IMG/VR virus record: IMGVR_UViG_3300032296_000397
Location: 1 to 41,127 of that record
Source: a virus
Direction: 5' to 3' (one strand)
DNA length: 41,127 nucleotides
This document shows, one piece after another, positions 1-7,484 of the stretch; within the stretch, counting starts at the first letter, position 1, and each line of letters starts with the position of its first letter. The position numbers were made by a program, and so were the translations under genes. The notes beneath the pieces were generated by a model. It was not told the DNA's origin and searched no databases. It saw only the letters and a program-made list of their open reading frames with translations.

Positions 1-4
1 GTAA

Positions 5-406
5 ATGACAACTGTTGTCAAGAAAGCCACACCTGCTGCAATTGCTGTGCTGCGCCAAGCGACGGCATTGTTTCCAAAGAGGAAGAAAGCAAGCGATGGT
101 CTACTACCATCTGCTGCTCACTTACAAGCCAGTCCTGATTCAGATCACAACACTGGTCTAGCAGCAGACCTAACCCATGATCCTATTAATGGAGTCGACT
201 GTAAAGATATTTACAATCGACTTAAAGAAGACGATAGAGTTTCTTATTTAATATTTGATGGTCGCATTTGGTCTAAACAAAAAGGCGATAGAAAATATAC
301 TGGCTCCAATAAGCACGTAAAACATTTACATATATCTATTAAAGATGAATGCGCTAATGACACATCACCATGGTTTAAATGGATTGAACAACCAAAAAAG
401 AAGTAG
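5..406 (+). CDS. M15-type peptidase endolysin
   Basis: This probably cleaves peptidoglycan cross-bridges at the end of infection. The 133 residues carry the zinc-peptidase pattern of M15 D,D/L,D-carboxypeptidases: H48-x6-D55 (HNTGLAAD) and a second metal site HLH at 107-109. No signal peptide or wall-binding domain is fused to it. A separate small peptidoglycan-binding-like protein is encoded two genes downstream (2324-2542). Across the circle junction the gene follows two holin-like genes and overlaps the second one, giving a holin-holin-endolysin cassette. The copy starting at 41069 differs from this one in codons 2-4, so the true N-terminus is slightly uncertain. The family assignment rests on the motif and gene order. 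Confidence 0.82.
   Translation: MTTVVKKATPAAIAVLRQATALFPKRKKASDGLLPSAAHLQASPDSDHNTGLAADLTHDPINGVDCKDIYNRLKEDDRVSYLIFDGRIWSKQKGDRKYTGSNKHVKHLHISIKDECANDTSPWFKWIEQPKKK
17..63 (+). repeat. Direct terminal repeat, left copy
   Basis: These 47 bases are identical to 41081-41127. The repeat lies inside the endolysin gene, so it most simply marks a circular or circularly permuted genome whose assembly overlaps itself. The bases just upstream match only loosely (atgacaactgtt here, atgaaacctgta at the right end). Confidence 0.95.
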
Positions 407-416
407 GAGATAAGGC

Positions 417-2324
417 GTGGCAACAACCAACAAATATCTTAAAGGCGATTTGCCTATTGCAATTAGCGTTAACATCCCTACCGCTTTGGTTAGATACCAA
501 CGTGAGGATTTTGCTGCTAGTTATGCTATAGGTAATACACCTTGGCTGTCTGCTGCCTCCGACAATAATCGCATTAGTCGTATTACTACGACATACCAGA
601 AGGAACGTATTGACCAAAGCGCAACTGCTGGTGAGCAGTCGCTATCTAACTGGTGGTTAAGATCTGCTACCTCATGGCACCATGGTGCGGGCGAAAGATT
701 CTATGACGCTGAGTCATCTGATCTATTTAGATTCTATGAATCAAACAACGTAGATCCTTGGACTCTTGGTGAGCTTAAGTTATTACCAGCAACTACACAG
801 TTAAGTACATCAGCAGCAACTTACCCAGCAACTGTATCGGGTGGTACATTTTTTATATCAGGCGGTAACGTAAATTTTTATAATGGAAGTACAACAACCT
901 CAACATCTTTAGGAACATCTACTACCGCACAATCATTAACATCAGATGGTACCTTTGCAATTGTTGGTGCTAGTAATGGTATCTATCAGGTAAGCACAGC
1001 CCTGGCTGTAACTAAATTATGGAATAAGCCAACTGCAGTAACAACACAAACCGTTCAAGCAATTGGTTATGTTAAAGATCGTATTGTTGCTGGCATTAAA
1101 CATGATAATACTGATATGCATTTATATGAATTATCTCGTAATCCAAGTTCTCCCCCTGCAACTATATCTAATACTGAAGAAAGATTTACTTACCCAAATA
1201 CATCTTTAACATTTAACTCTATATCAGAGTTGCCTGGTTCTATTATAGTTGGCTACACACAAGGTATAATATCTAAAATACAGTCTTATACAATTAATGC
1301 AGCATCTCCATTAGCTGCTATTAATGATCCAGCTATTATTGCAGAGTTACCTAGGGGTGAAACATTAAATCAAATTCGTTTATACTTAAACGAGTTTGTT
1401 GTTCTTGCTACATCTAAAGGTGTTCGTGTAGGTGCAGTCGGTACAGACGGTACATCATTTGTATATGGACCTCTTAATGTCACTGGTAATGTATCTGACT
1501 TAGCCTTTGACCAGTCTTATATATACGCAACTAGATCTGAAACGGTATCTGGATCTACTGGATTGTGGCGGATTAACCTAGGTCAAGTTGTAGGTAATGG
1601 CTATGCTTATGCATCTGATTTGGTTATTGATAGTAGTTCACCTAATGGTGTTTCCTTTATTGGTACAACAGGACAAAAATTTATTACATCATCTACTGGA
1701 GTATGGATTGAGTCTGCTACAGTTAAAGCAGCATCTGGTTATTTAAAATCTGGCTGGATTAGATGGGGTACTAGCGAAAGAAAACAACCAGTATCTTTGT
1801 TGATCAATTCAGATCCAGACAGTAGTGGAACATTAGGATTTACTGTTGAGGATCAAGATGATCAACTTATAACTATTGGATCTACTCCATTAGGTATGAG
1901 TACTGAAATTACTTTAGCTGGTTATGTACAACCAGCCGATCACTTTGAAATTACATTTAACTTTACTAGAAATTCATCTGATACTACCAAATCACCTTTA
2001 TTAGAGGAGTGGCAGATACGTGCATTACCTGCACCACAAAGATCTAGAACATTAACCATCCCATTACTATGCTATGAAGAGGAACGTGATCCTAATGGAA
2101 ACACAAACATATCAATCCCATGGGAACGAATCTCATACCTTGAACGTATTGAGCAGAATGGTGGAGCAGTACTCTACCAAGACTTTTCAAGTGGAGAAGA
2201 AAGAATCTGTGTTATCCGTGCTGTTCAGTTTGAGCAAGTTGCACCTCCCACTTTTGCGAGCGGGTTCGGAGGAATAGTAACTGTTCAGTTACAAACTATT
2301 GACACTGAACAAATTATTTCTTAA
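417..2324 (+). CDS. Large beta-rich virion protein, probably tail or baseplate
   Basis: This is a 635-residue protein starting with GTG at 417, with an AGGAG ribosome site overlapping the stop codon of the endolysin. It is rich in Ser, Thr, Gly and aromatic residues and contains repeated short beta-strand units from about residue 120 to 430. That region resembles a propeller or other all-beta fold (GTFFISGGNV, SDGTFAIVGA, GDVSDLAFDQ-like units). The last 150 residues look like a separate globular domain. There is no signal peptide and no enzyme motif. Its position directly after endolysin and before a terminator, at the end of the rightward structural module on the circle, supports a tail or baseplate role. 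I do not recognise a named family. Confidence 0.6.
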   Translation: MATTNKYLKGDLPIAISVNIPTALVRYQREDFAASYAIGNTPWLSAASDNNRISRITTTYQKERIDQSATAGEQSLSNWWLRSATSWHHGAGERFYDAESSDLFRFYESNNVDPWTLGELKLLPATTQLSTSAATYPATVSGGTFFISGGNVNFYNGSTTTSTSLGTSTTAQSLTSDGTFAIVGASNGIYQVSTALAVTKLWNKPTAVTTQTVQAIGYVKDRIVAGIKHDNTDMHLYELSRNPSSPPATISNTEERFTYPNTSLTFNSISELPGSIIVGYTQGIISKIQSYTINAASPLAAINDPAIIAELPRGETLNQIRLYLNEFVVLATSKGVRVGAVGTDGTSFVYGPLNVTGNVSDLAFDQSYIYATRSETVSGSTGLWRINLGQVVGNGYAYASDLVIDSSSPNGVSFIGTTGQKFITSSTGVWIESATVKAASGYLKSGWIRWGTSERKQPVSLLINSDPDSSGTLGFTVEDQDDQLITIGSTPLGMSTEITLAGYVQPADHFEITFNFTRNSSDTTKSPLLEEWQIRALPAPQRSRTLTIPLLCYEEERDPNGNTNISIPWERISYLERIEQNGGAVLYQDFSSGEERICVIRAVQFEQVAPPTFASGFGGIVTVQLQTIDTEQIIS

Positions 2325-2542
2325 TGGATACAAATAAATTATTGACACTTGTTGGACCAGATGAAAGAAGTGATCTAGTCACGAAAGTTCGTGTGGCTCT
2401 TAACGTTGCTGGCGATGATGTGCTTGATGCTCCCCTACAAGAAATGTTAAAAGGGTTGCAGCGTCGCTATGACATCCCAGCAGTCGGGTGCATCAATATA
2501 GCCACGCTGGATGCGCTCGCAGTTGCTCCACCAGAATGGTAG
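2324..2542 (+). CDS. Small peptidoglycan-binding-like protein
   Basis: This 72-residue protein has its ATG overlapping the preceding TAA (TAATG), so translation is coupled. Residues 44-67 (LKGLQRRYDIP...GCINIATLDAL) resemble the core of the PG_binding_1 repeat, in which a LQ-R-x-G stretch is followed by a G-x-x-x-x-x-T-x-x-AL helix. It may supply the wall-binding function that the endolysin lacks, or decorate the tail tip. It is the last gene of the rightward module and is followed by a strong terminator. The motif match is partial, so the assignment is tentative. Confidence 0.55.
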   Translation: MDTNKLLTLVGPDERSDLVTKVRVALNVAGDDVLDAPLQEMLKGLQRRYDIPAVGCINIATLDALAVAPPEW

Positions 2543-2552
2543 GGCTAGAAGG

Positions 2553-2587
2553 AGAGGGGGATCTTAATTGATCCCCCTCTTTTTTTA
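2553..2587 (+). terminator. Rho-independent terminator ending the late module
   Basis: An 11-bp perfect stem, AGAGGGGGATC (2553-2563) with GATCCCCCTCT (2570-2580), has a TTAATT loop and is followed by a run of seven or eight T. It lacks a T-run on the other strand, so it acts rightward only. It sits between the last rightward virion gene and the leftward methyltransferase. Confidence 0.92.
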
Positions 2588-2588
2588 T

Positions 2589-3164
2589 TTATATAATCTT
2601 TTTTAACCAGATCTGAGAGTTGTCTTCTATCTTTTCAACTCTTCCAATAAGTAAATGACACAATACATCTATTGCATATTTTGGATCATAGAAGTCACCT
2701 TTATTCATGGTCCATATATAATCATCAAATGCAATTAGTCCACCAATAACTGTTTGTTCATATGCATTCATACCATCACGTAATACAGCAAATGCAGAAT
2801 GATCACCATCTACATATATAAAGTCATAACCCCCACCAGACATAGCAAAGAAAACATCACTTCTTTTTTTGGTTGGTATTATTTTATTCTTCTCAATAGC
2901 TTCTTTATTCTTTTGGTAGTATGTATCCCATACATCATTCCAATCCATATTTTTATGGATCTCTTCATCAGACCCTTGCCATGTATCTACATCTATGAGG
3001 CTAGAGGATTCATGCTGAAGGATGTTATCTACCATCCATTTAGATGCATCTCCTGTATATGCGCCTATTTGAACACAGCGCAAGGCTGTGTTCGATAATG
3101 GCAGTAAATGTTTTTCAAAGTTTATTCTTGCATTACTACCCTCAAACCAATTTGGGTATGTCAT
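2589..3164 (-). CDS. Class I SAM-dependent methyltransferase
   Basis: The 191 residues carry the SAM-binding loop VQIGAYTGDAS (31-41), an acidic LIDVDTW strand end (56-62) and FIYVDGDHS (115-123). The last pattern is typical of Methyltransf_24-like small-molecule or glycan methyltransferases. The substrate cannot be read from the sequence. No DNA-methyltransferase motif (DPPY/NPPY or PC) is present. The gene is alone on the minus strand between two rightward operons, which is the usual placement of a moron. It could act with the glycosyltransferase at 10413-11135 on a surface glycan, but that link is inference. Confidence 0.78.
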   Translation of the reverse strand: MTYPNWFEGSNARINFEKHLLPLSNTALRCVQIGAYTGDASKWMVDNILQHESSSLIDVDTWQGSDEEIHKNMDWNDVWDTYYQKNKEAIEKNKIIPTKKRSDVFFAMSGGGYDFIYVDGDHSAFAVLRDGMNAYEQTVIGGLIAFDDYIWTMNKGDFYDPKYAIDVLCHLLIGRVEKIEDNSQIWLKKII

Positions 3165-3300
3165 AGTTTCCTATTCTTTTCACGGCTCGCCCTGAGCGAG
3201 CCTTTCCCACCCACCACCCTTTAACTTTATCAGATTATTGGTAAGAACTACAAGTGTGTCGTTACCAAGGAATGTCACTTGGTTGTATTACTCTTCTGGT
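3165..3300. promoter_or_regulatory. Divergent intergenic region before the replication operon
   Basis: This 136-base gap separates the leftward methyltransferase from the rightward early operon. It holds a hairpin GGCTCGC-CCTGA-GCGAGCC (3184-3202) and an exact 7-bp inverted repeat TTGGTAA (3238-3244) / TTACCAA (3262-3268) with a 17-base spacer, which could be an operator. I see no convincing -35/-10 pair. An open frame runs in from TTG at 3238, but there is no ribosome site there and family similarity begins after ATG 3301. Confidence 0.5.
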
Positions 3301-3492
3301 ATGAATGAACTTCCTCCGCATAGATCCTATAGCCAGTTATCTACTTGGCAATCCTGCCCACAGAAATACTATCTTAGTAAAATAGCTATGGTTCCAGAGA
3401 AACCTGCGGTGTATCTTGCTGCTGGTTCTGCTGTTCACTCCATGCTGGAGTGGCTCAACCATGAGTTCTATAAGAAGCAACTTGACAATTGA
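3301..3492 (+). CDS. RecB/Cas4-like nuclease, N-terminal piece
   Basis: This 63-residue fragment corresponds to the start of a PD-(D/E)XK exonuclease of the RecB/Cas4 type. It contains the YSQLSTWQSCPQKYYL helix, whose Cys is the first ligand of a 4Fe-4S cluster, and the AAGSAVHSMLEW helix with the conserved G-x-x-x-H. The catalytic Asp/Lys residues and the other three Cys lie in the separate downstream gene 3672-4343. The frame closes at a TGA at 3492. ATG 3301 was chosen because family-like sequence begins there, although no good ribosome site is visible. The two parts may reassemble into one enzyme. Confidence 0.72.
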   Translation: MNELPPHRSYSQLSTWQSCPQKYYLSKIAMVPEKPAVYLAAGSAVHSMLEWLNHEFYKKQLDN

Positions 3493-3685
3493 TCAACGTG
3501 GTATACCAAGCAATGAGTGTATCAACTGTGGCTCAAACATACAGGTTATTCGTGCAATCTTTAATGACTATGAATTGGTTATGTGGTTCCTTGATTCTTT
3601 CTGTGCGAACTGCGGTTCGCCTATGACCGCACCTACCCCTGTGGATAACCCTGATTACAAAGAGGGTGATGATGAACTCTATTGA
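3461..3685 (+). CDS. Small zinc-ribbon protein inserted in the nuclease gene
   Basis: This is a 74-residue protein with two CxxC pairs (ECINCGS and FCANCGS) separated by about 27 residues, followed by an acidic tail. That is a classic small zinc ribbon. ATG 3461 has a GGAG about ten bases upstream; TTG 3482 is a possible alternative start, because the RGIPSNEC stretch looks like the natural N-terminal region. The gene overlaps the end of the N-terminal nuclease piece and the start of the C-terminal piece in other frames, so it sits exactly in the break. Its role is unknown; it could be a binding partner of the nuclease or a free-standing phage protein that landed there. Confidence 0.68.
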   Translation: MSSIRSNLTIDQRGIPSNECINCGSNIQVIRAIFNDYELVMWFLDSFCANCGSPMTAPTPVDNPDYKEGDDELY

Positions 3686-4343
3686 TTTGACACAGAAGTG
3701 GCTTGAGGTATTTAATGATGCCGTCAAGGAGACCGAAGAGAAATCTGGTATTCCCTCGACAGAGTGGAAGACGGCTGGACGTAAGACCACCTTACGCCCA
3801 GACGGAGAAGATCTATCGTTCTGGCAAAGCGATGGACTCAAGCAGGTAGAGGCGTACCAGAAATGGTACGAGTCTTCTGGTTGGCAAATTGCTACGATGC
3901 CTGATGGTCGTCCTGGAATTGAATGGGCAGCAGATGTTCACTTCGGGGGAACACCAGTTCGCTTTATTGTTGATGCGATCTATCAAGTAGGGGAAGACTT
4001 GGTAATCGTTGATTACAAGACAGGTTCTAGGACACCATTCGGTATGATCCAAGCAGGTTTGTATGCCTCTGGTATTGAAAAAGCTTTAGGCGTTCGCCCT
4101 AAGTGGGGCGCATTCTTTATGACAAGACAAGGTACGCTTGACGATCTTATAGATCTGTCGCACCTTACTATAGATTATTTTGATTATGTATTTGGTGCAA
4201 TGAACCATTCGGTATTGAACGGATGGTTTCCACCATCCGTCGGTGATTCATGTCGGATGTGTTCATTCCAATCTCAATGCCCAGCAATGGGTAGTACAGA
4301 TTTCCCACTGAAAATACCAACAACCAAGGGAAAGAAAGGATGA
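3672..4343 (+). CDS. RecB/Cas4-like nuclease, C-terminal catalytic piece
   Basis: The 223 residues hold the catalytic core of a PD-(D/E)XK exonuclease: RFIVDAIYQ (motif II Asp), VIVDYKTGSR (D-x-K), the downstream Q-x-x-L/Y helix (MIQAGLYASG) and the C-terminal Fe-S ligands CRMCSFQSQC. The missing first Cys and the His helix are encoded at 3301-3492. It has its own ribosome site, AGAGGG just before the ATG at 3672; ATG 3669 and GTG 3666 are also in frame. This suggests it is translated independently rather than being debris. Such nucleases process DNA ends in phage recombination, and the ATPase two genes downstream is a plausible partner. Confidence 0.8.
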   Translation: MNSIDLTQKWLEVFNDAVKETEEKSGIPSTEWKTAGRKTTLRPDGEDLSFWQSDGLKQVEAYQKWYESSGWQIATMPDGRPGIEWAADVHFGGTPVRFIVDAIYQVGEDLVIVDYKTGSRTPFGMIQAGLYASGIEKALGVRPKWGAFFMTRQGTLDDLIDLSHLTIDYFDYVFGAMNHSVLNGWFPPSVGDSCRMCSFQSQCPAMGSTDFPLKIPTTKGKKG

Positions 4344-4349
4344 ACATAG

Positions 4350-4799
4350 ATGACTGAATCTAAGTTCTCGTATACAGGCAAGCTAAACAGCACAGACTTA
4401 TTCACCGTAAGAGGTGATAGTGCTGAGGAGTTTGCTACCAACATGCAGGCTGCAGTTGAGGCAATCAAGGCAGCAACTGAACTACAGATCGCACTAGGTG
4501 GTCGTGGTGGCATGACATCAATGGATAAAACGGTACAAGCATTAACTAATGCTGGATTAAATCCAACAGTAGTTAGTTCTGGACCTACCTCTATTGAGGT
4601 TGTCAAAGATAAGTACAACAATGAATGGACATATGGACATCCAGATGCTCCAGATCTACCAGATGGTCGTGGCAAGTACGCTAAGAAGAAGGGCGTATCC
4701 AAAGCTGGCAAGAACTATGTAGGTTGGTTTGATCCTGCAAAAGGACCAAAGCCATTTACAGTAGGCGCAGTAGAAGCCGAAACAATCTGGACTAAGTAA
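4350..4799 (+). CDS. Hypothetical protein in the recombination operon
   Basis: I do not recognise a family in this 149-residue protein. The N-terminal half is predicted to be alpha/beta (FSYTGKLNSTDLFTVRGDS, then an Ala-rich helix). The C-terminal half is basic and Gly/Lys/Trp rich (DGRGKYAKKKGVSKAGKNYVG), which fits nucleic-acid contact. It lies between a recombination nuclease and a RecA/DnaB-like ATPase with only a few bases between genes. A single-strand-binding or nuclease-accessory role is therefore possible from position only. Confidence 0.6.
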   Translation: MTESKFSYTGKLNSTDLFTVRGDSAEEFATNMQAAVEAIKAATELQIALGGRGGMTSMDKTVQALTNAGLNPTVVSSGPTSIEVVKDKYNNEWTYGHPDAPDLPDGRGKYAKKKGVSKAGKNYVGWFDPAKGPKPFTVGAVEAETIWTK

Positions 4800-4802
4800 T
4801 CC

Positions 4803-5636
4803 ATGCGTACCTTATTGCAAGTAGTAGGAGTGGAATCTCCAGCAGGGCATGCCCTTCCTGAGATTCTTCCTCAACTCACCAGCAATCAAGTTGTATTCCG
4901 TCAGGCACAATTACACTTGGTTGCAGCGCAACCAGGTGGTGGCAAAACCATGCTTGCTTTATGGTACGCAATCACATCTAAAACTCCAGCCTTATATTTT
5001 TCAGCAGACTCTGATTCTCGAACGATTGCTCTTCGTGCAGGTGCAATCCTTATGGATAGATCAGTAACTGATGTGGAAAGAATGATGGACTCGGAGGCAT
5101 CTGTCCTCCTAGAAGATGCACTGGCTGATGGTGCTGGGCATATTCGATTTAGTTTTGATCCGTCTCCTTCTTTACAAGATATCGAAGAAGAGATTGAAGC
5201 TTGGATTGAATTGCACGGTGCTCCACCATCAGCAATTTATATTGATAACTTAATGAACGTCGCTGCAGTTAGTGACAATGAGTGGACAGCATTGCGTGAT
5301 GCAATGTCTGCATTCCATTACATGGCTAGAGAATATGAATCAGCATTCGTAGTTCTACACCATGTATCTGAAAATGAAAAGATGTCTAAGCCTAACTACC
5401 CAGCCCCACGTAAAGCTTTAATGGGTAAGGTCTCCGCCTTACCTGAACTGGTACTGAGCGTAGCGTTAGATGGTATAGCCAATGCATATAGAGTTGCTGT
5501 TGTAAAGAATCGCCATGGTAAGGCTGATCCAACAGCAGAGAACTATGTAACTTTATCTGTTGAACCAAGTCATATGAGTTTATATAACTCTCCTGCTGAA
5601 TTGCAAAGAGCAAGGACAATGAGACAATGGCAGTAA
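4803..5636 (+). CDS. DnaB/RecA-like ATPase
   Basis: The 277 residues form one RecA-fold domain. It has Walker A AAQPGGGKT (41-49), the SADSDSRTIALRA segment typical of DnaB/KaiC-like ATPases, Walker B AIYIDN (144-149) and a later FVVLHHVSEN strand that suits a sensor. The DnaB N-terminal domain is absent, so this is a short form. It may be the replicative helicase paired with the primase genes downstream, or a recombinase mediator working with the upstream nuclease. The neighbours support either use. Confidence 0.8.
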   Translation: MRTLLQVVGVESPAGHALPEILPQLTSNQVVFRQAQLHLVAAQPGGGKTMLALWYAITSKTPALYFSADSDSRTIALRAGAILMDRSVTDVERMMDSEASVLLEDALADGAGHIRFSFDPSPSLQDIEEEIEAWIELHGAPPSAIYIDNLMNVAAVSDNEWTALRDAMSAFHYMAREYESAFVVLHHVSENEKMSKPNYPAPRKALMGKVSALPELVLSVALDGIANAYRVAVVKNRHGKADPTAENYVTLSVEPSHMSLYNSPAELQRARTMRQWQ

Positions 5637-6148
5637 TAGAATTAACTGAAGATGAGATTATGGATTCACTTAGGTTTATCCACAGGGTTAGAAAGAACAA
5701 GAAAGAGTTTGATGTTACGGATCGTAAGTTTGATAAAAATAATTCCTCGTATTCCGTCAATCTTATGGGTCGCTTGGGTGAGGTGGCATGTGCTAGGTTC
5801 CTTGGGCTACCGACGGATAACACGATTACGCCTGGCGGTGATAACGGAAACGACCTCCAAACGATATTGGGAAGATCTATACAGGTTAAGACGTCGACAC
5901 TACCGCAATTAATATTTAATGCACCAGAGTTATTTGTTTCAGATCTGGCTGTACTTGTAAAGTTTTCTGGGGATAAACAACTTCCACATGTGGATAGTTT
6001 GTTTGATGTTATTGGTTGGACAACACGAGAAAATTTTCTTGCTAATCATTACTTACATGACTATGGTTACGGAACTCGATTAGTTATGGACGCTAATCAA
6101 TTACAACCGATTGAGGTACTAGTCAATGAAATATCCAGACTTCACTAA
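5627..6148 (+). CDS. Putative PD-(D/E)XK-fold nuclease
   Basis: This is a 173-residue protein overlapping the ATPase gene by ten bases. The stretch MGRLGEVACARFLG (helix with E52), then GNDL (D76), then the strand SIQVKTS (Q86-V87-K88) matches the E...D...(E/Q)xK layout of restriction-endonuclease-fold enzymes. The Q in place of E is common in several phage members. The C-terminal region has no recognised domain. It is likely a structure-specific or sequence-specific DNA nuclease. The fold is inferred from motif spacing alone. Confidence 0.62.
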   Translation: MAVIELTEDEIMDSLRFIHRVRKNKKEFDVTDRKFDKNNSSYSVNLMGRLGEVACARFLGLPTDNTITPGGDNGNDLQTILGRSIQVKTSTLPQLIFNAPELFVSDLAVLVKFSGDKQLPHVDSLFDVIGWTTRENFLANHYLHDYGYGTRLVMDANQLQPIEVLVNEISRLH

Positions 6149-6401
6149 TGCAACTTGTAAAGAAATTGGTTTAGAGTTTTTCTTTCAAGAGCATAACAAC
6201 GCTACTAGTAGTGAAGAACGGAAAGCTAAATCAATATGTAAGGAGTGTCCAGTAATGAAAGAATGTTTAGAGTGGGGTCTTGCCCATGAGTCATATGGTA
6301 TATGGGGTGGCACTTCTCCGAGAGAGAGAATGCGAATTAGAAAAAGACTTGGTATGGAAGTTAAACAAATATTAGTAAGTCATTATGTCAACACCAAGTA
6401 A
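6126..6401 (+). CDS. WhiB-family Fe-S transcription factor
   Basis: This 91-residue protein has the four WhiB cluster cysteines C11, C38, C41 and C47 (CxxCxxxxxC), then GIWGG at 58-62 and a basic C-terminal tail (SPRERMRIRKRLG). WhiB proteins hold a 4Fe-4S cluster and bind region 4 of the principal sigma factor. The phage TM4 homologue is known to interfere with host WhiB2. This gene overlaps its neighbours on both sides and so is made with the replication proteins. It is the strongest single pointer to an actinobacterial host. Confidence 0.95.
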   Translation: MKYPDFTNATCKEIGLEFFFQEHNNATSSEERKAKSICKECPVMKECLEWGLAHESYGIWGGTSPRERMRIRKRLGMEVKQILVSHYVNTK

Positions 6402-6738
6402 ACGCAAAGGCTCACAGTATGAGCGTGATGTAGCCAAGTGGTTAGTTGCCAATGGTTTCTCCTGTGCTGAACGAGCTTATGGTGCTGGTCGTCATGACGA
6501 CGTTGGTGATATTGATGGGATAGATGGTGTTGTAGTAGAATGTAAGAATGAAAAGAAGATAGATTTGTCTGGGTATCTAAAAGAGTTAGACAATGAAATG
6601 ACTCATGCAGATGCCGAGACTGGAGTGGTGCTAGTAAAAAAGCGTGGCACTACAAATGTCTCAGAGTCGTATGCAGTAATGCCAGCGCAACTCTGGGTCG
6701 ATCTGCTAAAACAGGCAGGTTACAATGGACATAGATAA
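6385..6738 (+). CDS. Hjc-like Holliday junction resolvase
   Basis: The 117 residues show KGSQYERDVAKWL (catalytic E13), GDIDGIDG (D42, D44) and VVVECKNEKK (E52, K54). This is the layout of archaeal-type Hjc resolvases and related PD-(D/E)XK nucleases. It probably resolves branched DNA before packaging. The start ATG overlaps the end of the WhiB gene by 17 bases. A second, unrelated junction-cleaving enzyme (endonuclease VII) is encoded at 9174-9461. Confidence 0.83.
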   Translation: MSTPSKRKGSQYERDVAKWLVANGFSCAERAYGAGRHDDVGDIDGIDGVVVECKNEKKIDLSGYLKELDNEMTHADAETGVVLVKKRGTTNVSESYAVMPAQLWVDLLKQAGYNGHR

Positions 6739-6776
6739 CAAGGTGACAGTTAGTTATCAACTGAAAAGAGGTAACT

Positions 6777-7154
6777 ATGCGGTTGAAGATAATGACCGTA
6801 TTAACTATGTTGATAGTGATATCAACACCAGCGTTAGCCACATCCCCAGTTCTAACAGTGGAGAAAGTTCTCCCTACATTGAACAAGGAAGAAGCTTTAA
6901 TGTTGGCAATAAGCACGGTAACAACAGACAGACGAGAGGCTGCTTGTGCGAAGAAGATTGCGTACAAAGAGAGCCGTTACAACATCGACTCGTACAACAA
7001 ATCGAGTGGTGCTCGTGGAGTATGGCAGTTACTCTGGGGAAAACCAGAGTGGTCAATACTAAAACAGACATCAGAAGCACACAAGTATGTGCTTCATCGA
7101 TACGGAACTTGGTGCAAGGCGTACGAGTTCCATCAAGAAAGGAATTGGTATTAA
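6777..7154 (+). CDS. Secreted lytic transglycosylase-like protein
   Basis: The 125 residues start with a clear signal peptide (MRLKIMTVLTMLIVISTPALA, cleavage likely after about 21). A short SLT-type core follows: IAYKESRYNIDSYN with the catalytic Glu, then SGARGVWQL. This matches the ESx(n)GxxGxxQ pattern of Slt/Rpf-like muralytic domains. AGAGG precedes the ATG at good spacing; an overlapping longer frame was discarded because it lacks these features. The gene lies inside the replication operon rather than the lysis cassette, so it would be exported early. It could loosen peptidoglycan, or resemble actinobacterial resuscitation factors. Confidence 0.8.
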   Translation: MRLKIMTVLTMLIVISTPALATSPVLTVEKVLPTLNKEEALMLAISTVTTDRREAACAKKIAYKESRYNIDSYNKSSGARGVWQLLWGKPEWSILKQTSEAHKYVLHRYGTWCKAYEFHQERNWY

Positions 7155-7484
7155 ATGAATCAACCTGAATTTCTTGAAGCAGTCTTTAATCATTATGGAT
7201 TAACCTTGCCACAAGGTGAGAAGTCTATTCTCTGCCCTGTGCATGATGATTCACGTAAGTCTGCTTCAGTTAATTCAGAGAAGGGCGTCTGGGTATGTTA
7301 CGCATGTAGCAGTAGTGGTTCTGGTATTCACATAATCATGGCTCGTGAGAAGCTAACATACTCAGAGGCTCGTAAGTGGGCAGAGAAAAACATAGGATCA
7401 GAAAAGAGTAAAGAGTTTGCCACGCCTATGCGTGGCAGAAGACGAACCAATGGTCGGTGGACACCGCCAAGATTGCGGAAGTAA
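7155..7484 (+). CDS. Primase zinc-finger protein (CHC2 type)
   Basis: The 109 residues carry the DnaG N-terminal zinc finger: CPVH (C27, H30) and CYAC (C48, C51), separated by a short beta hairpin, then a SGSGIHIIM helix. The C-terminal tail is basic (MRGRRRTNGR). In DnaG this domain reads the template and is fused to a TOPRIM catalytic domain. Here the TOPRIM part is a separate gene at 8213-8857. A perfect 8-bp hairpin (7418-7437, loop CTAT) lies within the coding sequence near the 3' end. Confidence 0.85.
   Translation: MNQPEFLEAVFNHYGLTLPQGEKSILCPVHDDSRKSASVNSEKGVWVCYACSSSGSGIHIIMAREKLTYSEARKWAEKNIGSEKSKEFATPMRGRRRTNGRWTPPRLRK

Noticed and set aside
3184-3202. A terminator in the divergent gap (GGCTCGC/GCGAGCC hairpin)
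   Set aside because: No T-run follows on either strand and both flanking genes point away from it. It may be regulatory but not a terminator.
3301-4343. Two programmed frameshifts or an intron joining the nuclease pieces into one protein
   Set aside because: No slippery heptamer or splice-like structure is visible. The middle frame encodes a complete zinc ribbon, and the last piece has its own ribosome site.
6725-7168. A long open frame overlapping the transglycosylase gene
   Set aside because: It has no family-like sequence and conflicts with the frame that has a signal peptide, catalytic motif and better ribosome site.
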